Assembly: GCF_027943255.1 (NCBI RefSeq)
Contig: NC_072893.1
Coordinates: 8,370,001 to 8,434,000 of the forward strand
Direction of reading: 5' to 3'
Source: Anastrepha obliqua
Taxonomy: Eukaryota; Arthropoda; Insecta; Diptera; Tephritidae
Length of the DNA: 64,000 nt
The notes beneath the pieces are model-generated. The model was not told where the DNA came from. It worked only from the letters and a program-made list of their open reading frames with translations, and searched no databases. Both the position numbers and the translations under genes were made by a program. This document shows, piece by piece, positions 57,801 through 64,000 of the stretch (the first letter of the stretch is position 1; every line of letters starts with the position of its first letter).

Positions 57801-58830
57801 CTAGTTGTCCCGACAAAAAATACAAAAAGACATGCAACTTTTAACTAACATTTAACTTTTAACTTTAAAGGCTTCACATGCCACTATAGCCTGAGATATC
57901 ACTTACATAGAATTGAGCTCATCATCACCATCAGTTGAACCATCGTCTGTTGATTCTGTGAGTACTTAACATTACATATGTCCAGAATTTTTAAAAGATC
58001 AATGTTTTTTTACAAATTGTTATTCTTTATAGTTTTAGGCGTATTTCTGTGGAAGTCGATTGTAAAAATTCTCCATAGATACAGAATTATTGTAGAAAAT
58101 GTAACTGCCCGACGAGAGTATGATACGCACAGGTAGCTGTCCTTAGTTTGAGGCACTTGAAAGTTTAAGTTCGTTTTTCTCGAAAGTGCTTTTTACGGCA
58201 CGGTCTGCATGATAACTCATACAACTTTTAAAATTTTTTTGATGGGGTTTTTTTTAAATACTCCAAGATGTTTTCTCTATAGTCCGATTTTTTATTAAAA
58301 AATTTATAAACATAATTATAGTGTGACATTTATGACGTAAACGCATACTTTTTTTTAAAATGCCGTAAATTGTAAAATTTTTCGAAATTCAAAAATCCGG
58401 CCCGACATATATACTCGACTATAACTACAAATAAATTGTATAAGATTTTTTTTATATATTACTTAAAATTCAAAACACATACTTTGTCAATATCCTGAAC
58501 TAGACAGAAAACGGCTACACTATTTGGTGGTAGGTCCATGCATCCATATAAATTACGGAGGAACCAAACACAGAGGGTATTAAAATTAAAAAAAAAAACC
58601 TTGAAATGTAAGGTACCTCAGCAGGCTTTGCGCATTAGATCTATTTTGATCGCGGTACGTAGCAGCCTAATAATAAGAGTAATATTTAAGGCTTCATAAA
58701 GAAGGATTTTAATTAACCATGTTTTTATAACAAGGAGAAAAAATTGATTTTCTTTGTTTGTTTATAAGGCACGAAAGGAAGAGTTCCTATACAACAAACC
58801 ATGACCAGCTCATTTAACCCCTTGCCGGAG
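57801..58830. other. No gene identified
   Basis: AT-rich intergenic DNA with a poly-A stretch near 58590-58600. Nothing coding. Confidence 0.35.
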
Positions 58831-58832
58831 TC

Positions 58833-58985
58833 TGACTCGTGATGAAAATGTTGACCCAAACATGAATATGACGAACCAGGCTCGTGAATAGATCGTCGGG
58901 CCAAACATAAATATCACGAGCCGAGGTCATGTACAGATAGTCGGATCAAACACAAACATCTTGAGCGTGGGTCGTGATTAAATGT
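58833..58985. repeat. 46-bp minisatellite
   Basis: Units start at CTCGTGA-like motifs at 58835, 58880, 58926 and 58971 (spacing 45-46). Each has a GTCGGNCCAAACA.AAATATC-type core with substitutions. About three and a third copies. Confidence 0.75.
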
Positions 58986-59254
58986 TAGTTTCTATCTGCA
59001 CGTCACTAGAGTTAATTGCTGTTACATCATCTCGCGCATCAATCTGATCTGTTTACAACGCGTTGACGCGTAACACTTGGGCCGTGTCCAAATTAACATG
59101 TCTTGGTGTACTAATAAATCAACGACAACAGCATGCAGGAGTGTATATCTGAAAGGATAAAGGTGGTGAATCGTGCATAGTACGATTAACATAAAACTTA
59201 CAAAAAAAAATCTCTCCCACACAGATGCAAACTCGCTAATTAAAAATCGCTCGT

Positions 59255-59757
59255 TCAAGCCGTGGTGGGCTACGGTGCAGCCATTTGTAGCATGAATCTT
59301 ACAGATAAGCAACTCTTGAAAATATTTGAGCACAAAATATTGCGTAATTTGTGAAACAACATTAAGACGCACACCACAAATAGGAGGAGGAGCTCGGCTA
59401 AACACCCAAAAAGGGTGTACGCGCCAATTATATATATATATATATATATATTTTACCCAATACGCGAAGAAGATGACGAGTACAGAATCACGCGTAATAA
59501 GGAGCTGCTAAGTCTCTGCAATGGCGAAGATATTATAAAAATGTACCAAATCGCAACACATCAAATGAGCAGATCAAATCATCCGCATGGAAGCTAGGCC
59601 TGCTGACACAACAGCAACAACTTGGCTGCAGAACGTTACGGAGGACCTAAAAAAGTTAGGCGTGAAAACTGAAAATCTCTAGCGCTGGATCGGGTGGAAT
59701 GGAGGCAGATTACTGAGGCAGCGGACTGTAACGTTAATAGATGATGATGATATACGT
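59255..59757 (+). pseudogene. RTE-related LINE, C-terminal end, split by a SINE
   Basis: Reads KQLLKIFEHKILR(N) up to 59347, then after the SINE resumes at about 59450 with PIREEDDEYRITRNKELLSLCNGEDIIKMYQ. Later residues are degenerate, with an RVEWRQITEAADCN end and a GATGATGATGATA tail at about 59740-59753. It joins the general RTE-type C-terminus pattern seen at 4.5 kb. Confidence 0.7.
59348..59448 (+). repeat. SINE, 3' fragment
   Basis: GTGAAACAACATTAAGACGC, ACACCACAAATAGGAGGAGG, AGCTCGGCTAAACACCC, AAAAAGGGTGTACGCGCC, AATTATATATAT. 5'-truncated; it interrupts the LINE between HKILRN and PIREED. Confidence 0.85.
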
Positions 59758-59985
59758 AAAGACCACCGTAGCCGAATGGGTAAAATGATAGAAAAGGTAT
59801 TTTCTATTTCTGCTATCAAAAATATGTTCATACAAACATACATATCGCCCTTCGGAGGCGGCATAACAATGTAGGTCCCTCCATTGGAGGAAGAACGTCA
59901 AGAAACACACCACAAATTGAAGAAGGAGTCCGGCCAAGCAATTAACGAAAGATGTAAGCGCCAATATATGTTATACATATAAGTT
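59755..59985 (+). repeat. SINE copy with partial head
   Basis: Starts with an A-box-like CACCGTAGCCGAATGGGTAAA but the B box is lost. The body has CGCCCTTCGGAGGCGGCAT, GTAGGTCCCTCCATT and GAAGGAGTCCGGCCAAGC. It ends AAGCGCCAATATAT. Confidence 0.75.
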
Positions 59986-61285
59986 CGGAGCTACTTAACC
60001 GATTCTGAAAATGTTCTCACTTGAAGAAAGCCAGAATATTCCTAAGTGTTGTAGGCCCATTTTGACACCTCAAACAATGTCACAACAAGCCTAAAATCGA
60101 TACCTTTCGATAGATTCAAAGCAAGCCTAGGACGATTTGAGATATTTAAAAAGCTTCATTGAAGCGATAGTACACGAAGTTAAATAGCCATATCAAACGG
60201 GTAATCTAGAAACGATTTAGACTCTTACGCTTAATATCAGCTAATTCATATACCATTCAATAGAGCCAGAAGCTGGCAATATATTTTTATTATTTCCTAT
60301 AGTTCCAGGGAGGAATAAAGCGCTACTGTCAATATGGTTTTGAAAACTTGGGCGGCAAGTACTGCTTGCAGAGATAGCTGGGGAAGCCATTCTATTGAGG
60401 CAAAAATCATTAGAAATTATTGAACAAGAGTTCCTTTTTTGTAAAGTATTTCCAAAAAGCAAACAGCTGATAATCCACACTTTACATGCATATATTATAA
60501 TACATAATATGTATTTAACGAATATAAAAATAAAGATTTTATCTGCTTAAGATACCGTTGTAAGACAAATGAATATTAAGTTATTTAGAAATCTGAAATT
60601 CCAACTCGTCAAGCAATTAAGTTGAGTTTTGAATGTAAATTTTTTAATTGACACCCATTGACTTCACTGGCTGCTGCGCAAAACAGAAACACTAAATAAA
60701 CCCATCAAATTTCAATATCGTTATTAGGCAATTAAATACATGAAAGACGTACGCCACGCAGCTACCAACATTGAAATACTTGTATGGAAATAAATACCAA
60801 CTAATTACGAGGCTTGCGGGTAAATAATAATTTGGAATATGAAGCGAAGCAAAAAATGGTGTACAAGGTCAACGGATTAAAGCCAAGCGAAGTGTGATTG
60901 GTAGAAGAGATGAAGAATATTTTGCATAGATACCCGAGAGGGTTGGAGGTAATCAGAGGAAGAACAGAATTTAGAGGTTAGATTTTTAGTGATTTATCAA
61001 ATGTTAAATTAATGATAATTCATATACATTAGGGTGCTACCCATTTTTAAACTTTAGAAAAGTCTACTCGCCGTTCGCCTCTATCACTTAAATAACGAAC
61101 AGATGATATTTTTAGATTGAGTTTTAGGGGTCACTACCACGTGTCAGGTTCGAAAAAATAATGATATGTGTTTTACAAATTGTCATATGTGAAAGAATGG
61201 ATTAAGAATGGATTTAGTTGTACAATCGTGAAAAATAATGCCATTGCTTATCTTTTAATGAAGCGGTAAGCTCTTATTCCTTCCC
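59986..61285. other. No gene identified
   Basis: AT-rich intergenic DNA. A CATTAGGGTGCTACCC stretch at 61031 could be a terminus, inverse to the CACCCTAATG blocks at 63421 and 63692, but the match is only about 10 bp. Confidence 0.35.
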
Positions 61286-61289
61286 TGCA

Positions 61290-63190
61290 AACATTGGCAC
61301 GCCACTGCTGGCTCTTTTCTGACGCAGGTCGAGCCAAGGAGCACCGTGACATTTGGTGGCTCCTAAAATACTTAGGCTTAGAGCTCTAGAAAGTGATACG
61401 GTAGATAGTCAAGGAGGAAAGGAGAGAAGTAGAAGAAGGAAAAATATAGGATAGAATAGAGGAATAGATGTAGTTAGTCCTGTGAGAATTTTCCTGATTC
61501 TTTGACAAATCTGTAAATATCCTTCAGTTTTAGAGAACCAATTTTACTCATTCTCGTGACATCGGAACCCAAAACTCGTAGCCGTGCTGGCAAAGGTAGG
61601 ACACTCATAGAGAAAGTGCTCAGTGTTATCCGTCTCCTCCAAGCATGACAGGCATACCGGGTCCTCGATGATTCCAATGGTGGTCATATGCTGACCCCCA
61701 TGGGTTGTGCCCTGTAATGATGCCGACCATCAACCGAATGTCTTTCCCTCTAAGTTTTTGTAGAAAGTTTGACAGTTTTCTGTTCGGACTTGTCACAAAA
61801 CACTTTGCAGTTCTGCAGCGTTCTAGACCGGACCACCGCTCTTTATGTAGATTGCCTACATAATCGTTGATCCAGTTCTTGATTCCTGCGGGACTGATTC
61901 CGATTATTGGCTCTGGCCCCTATGGGGGCACCGCTGATCCACGGTTGGCCAATTCGTCGGCAATTTCGTTTCCTTGAACACCGGAGTGTCCCGGAACCCT
62001 TATAAGTACAAGCCTGTTTTGTCTTGCGACAGAATTAAGCTTCTTCTTACATTCTTGAACAATCTTTGAGGTTTGCTTCGCGTTCTCCAGGGCCTAAATG
62101 CAGCCTGACTGTCACTGAAGACTCCAATCTGTTTCCCGCTCCATCTCCTTTCGATTATCCATTCGGTTACTTTTAGGATGGCAAGAACGTTTGTTTGGAA
62201 AACAGTTGCCATTCCCCCCATAGCATAGTGATACTTATTACTATCGTCTAAATACCATCCGGCTCCAGACCCTATTTCTTTCTTGGACCCATCAGTAAAG
62301 AAAATATCCGTCAAACCTCCCTGCACGCATTCTGGATTACTCCATTGCTCCCGCAATGGAAATCTGACATAAAATTTCCTTCCAAATGAAACTGTGGGTA
62401 TCAGGTCTTCTTTAGGTGCCAAAAACAGTGGATACTGCTCCAACAGCAACTTAAAGAAAACCATATTTATGGAGTCTACACATTGCTTTTATTGCTTCCT
62501 GTTGTATCTTAAGATCCAGGGAGAGCAAATCAAGCATAGCATTTAGGGCATCACCAGAGGTTGTACTCATGGCACCCGTGATGCATAAACATACACTTCT
62601 TTGCAGCCTGTATAGTTCCCGGATTGTGGACTTAACCATGCTCCGTCGCCACCAGACCACAGAAGCGTAAGTGATGATTGTGTGTCTCCCAAGTCAGCTT
62701 CTTCTCCAAGATTACTCCTAGATATTTCAGAGACTGAGTGTCACACCTTTCAGTGTTGGAAGACTAAAATCATCCAATTTCCGTTTTCTCGTAAACAAGA
62801 CTATGGTTGTTTTGTTCGGATTAACGGAAAGACCTTGTCTCATGCACCAGTCATCGATTGTGTCAAGAATCCTCTGTACTTTCGTGCAAAGCCTCTTTAA
62901 GGATTTATCCGATGCTTAGCCCTGACTGTGATTTGTTCGCCACTGCTCCCACCAGCGGTTAATAGCCTCTCAGAGAGCATGGAATATTTTATAATGGCTT
63001 GATTAACTCCGACTCGTTCGGCAGAAGAACATATCGAGCCGAAAGTGGCATTATCAAAAGACCCTCAATGTCCACGAACAAGATCGTGTAAGGCGGATTG
63101 ACTCTGGTAAGCGTGTTGATTTCCACTAAGTGGACTTTTCGGCAATACCCCCACTCGAATATGTTTCTCCACCACTCGTTCCAGACTTTT
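61290..63190 (-). pseudogene. RNase H-bearing LINE (family A), longest copy
   Basis: Minus strand, from 63190: RT residues RVVEKHIRVGVLPKSPLSGNQ, HAYQS, FDNATF (63190-63020), LSVNPNKTTIVLFTRKRKLDDFSLP and YLGVILEKKLTW (62900-62700), VWWRR (62660), RNase H FFTDGSKKEIGSGAG, FSDSQAAF (62464-62000), then (frameshifted) GNEIADELA, RLMVGIITGHNPWG, CLEETDNTEHF and SKIGSLKLKDIYRFVKESGKFSQD (to 61474). The 3' UTR runs to about 61290. YADD is not visible; there are several frameshifts. It is the reference for the left half of the chimeric elements at 9.4 and 14.2 kb. Confidence 0.82.
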
Positions 63191-63252
63191 TATTGTTTGT
63201 TGTTGATTGATTTATGTTATATTTTTGTATAAGTATAATATTTTTTTAATTA

Positions 63253-63815
63253 ATAAAAATCCTGAAAATAATATCTTTTTAAAAGTTTTCATTTACTTTG
63301 AATTTGTCATTTGCCTTTAAAGATGCGAAATACTACTTATCATTTTTTTAGGTCTTAAAATTGAGTAAAAGTATGGCATGAGATAAAAAGAAAAAACAAT
63401 TTTTTTGGTAAAATAAGAATCACCCTAATGTACATAAAGCAATGGGATAGATATAATCTAAAACAAAAAATAGTATACAGCTAGATTTAAATCCACTGCA
63501 TTAAAAAAAGTAAATATATTTATAAGTAATTAATATAAATACTGAAAATAATACTTTTTTTAGCTTTTTATTTGCTAATTGTGACTTTAAAAATGCGATA
63601 AAATACTTCGTTTATGTCTTACAATAGAGTAAAAGTATGACATGACACAAAAATTTCAAAAACAAAAAATATGTTATTGTCAAATAAGAATCACCCTAAT
63701 GTACATAAGCAATGGGATAAATACAATCTGAGAGAAATAATAATATTATATAATATATAGCCAGTTTCGAAGCCACTTCATTCAAATAATTTAAATGCTT
63801 GTTCTGAAATATTTA
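63253..63815. repeat. Tandem repeat, 270-280-bp unit
   Basis: CTGAAAATAATA recurs at 63262 and 63542; GAATCACCCTAATGTACATAA at 63418 and 63689 (spacings 280 and 271). A third, more diverged unit seems to begin near 63810. AT-rich, non-coding. Confidence 0.75.
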
Positions 63816-64000
63816 GTATTTTTTATTAAAAGTGCTTGAACTTGACAGTATATGAGAAAATAAAAATTTAAGTGATATTGCAAGAATTATTTTTTCATAA
63901 AAAACGATGACGTCATATGCGGGATTCTCTTTTACTTTGTCCTTGATGTTTGTTTTTGATATTATTTGTGATTCTGCTGGTTGTCCCTAAGCTCTTGAAT
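63816..64000. other. No gene identified
   Basis: AT-rich sequence to the window edge. Confidence 0.3.

Overview
The window is insect nuclear DNA, most likely from a cyclorrhaphan fly and probably a tephritid fruit fly. The S6kII gene is clearly fly-like, coding density is very low, TATG microsatellites are frequent, and the rest is a dense graveyard of mariner, hAT and Tc3-like DNA transposons and of RTE, jockey-like, I-like and RNase H-bearing LINE fragments. The species assignment is inference; no marker gene fixes it.

Host genes lie only in 22.5-27.6 kb, both on the minus strand. S6kII (p90 ribosomal S6 kinase, RSK) has two coding exons (22707-23329 and 23422-25417, 872 aa) and a poly(A) signal at 22548. 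About 1 kb upstream is the first coding exon (26460-27506) of a multi-pass membrane protein with a long polar N-terminus. It ends at a splice donor, so the gene is incomplete here. No other host coding exon could be supported.

Region by region: 0-9.3 kb holds minus-strand LINE fragments, a hAT element (1427-3262) that carries a second, non-autonomous hAT, and the first SINE copies. 9.38-12.02 kb is a chimeric retroelement with a 15-bp target-site duplication, interrupted by an RTE LINE that is itself interrupted by a SINE; a second copy of the chimera sits at 14.17-15.31 kb beside a 550-bp internally deleted mariner. 15.3-17.2 kb is a Tc3-like relic plus a LINE. 18.5-20.78 kb is a mariner-type element filled with later insertions. 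20.8-22.5 kb is AT-rich with microsatellites. 27.6-30.6 kb is AT-rich intergenic DNA with one LINE scrap. 30.6-36.4 kb carries two broken full-length mariners and RTE pieces. 37.12-39.04 kb is a dead mariner-type element split by a TTAA-flanked MITE. 40.55-41.36 kb is a dimeric tandem repeat. 42.5-44.5 kb is a LINE inside mariner remains. 49.16-50.44 kb is an apparently intact mariner. 50.7-64 kb is LINE relics, SINEs, minisatellites and non-coding DNA.

The elements interact by nesting rather than as a pathway. Insertions inside insertions give a relative age order, and several boundaries can be read exactly from target-site duplications. Most novel-looking are the replicating LINE-LINE chimera, a tRNA-headed SINE whose last bases match the resident RTE LINE, several short TIR elements, and the intact mariner.
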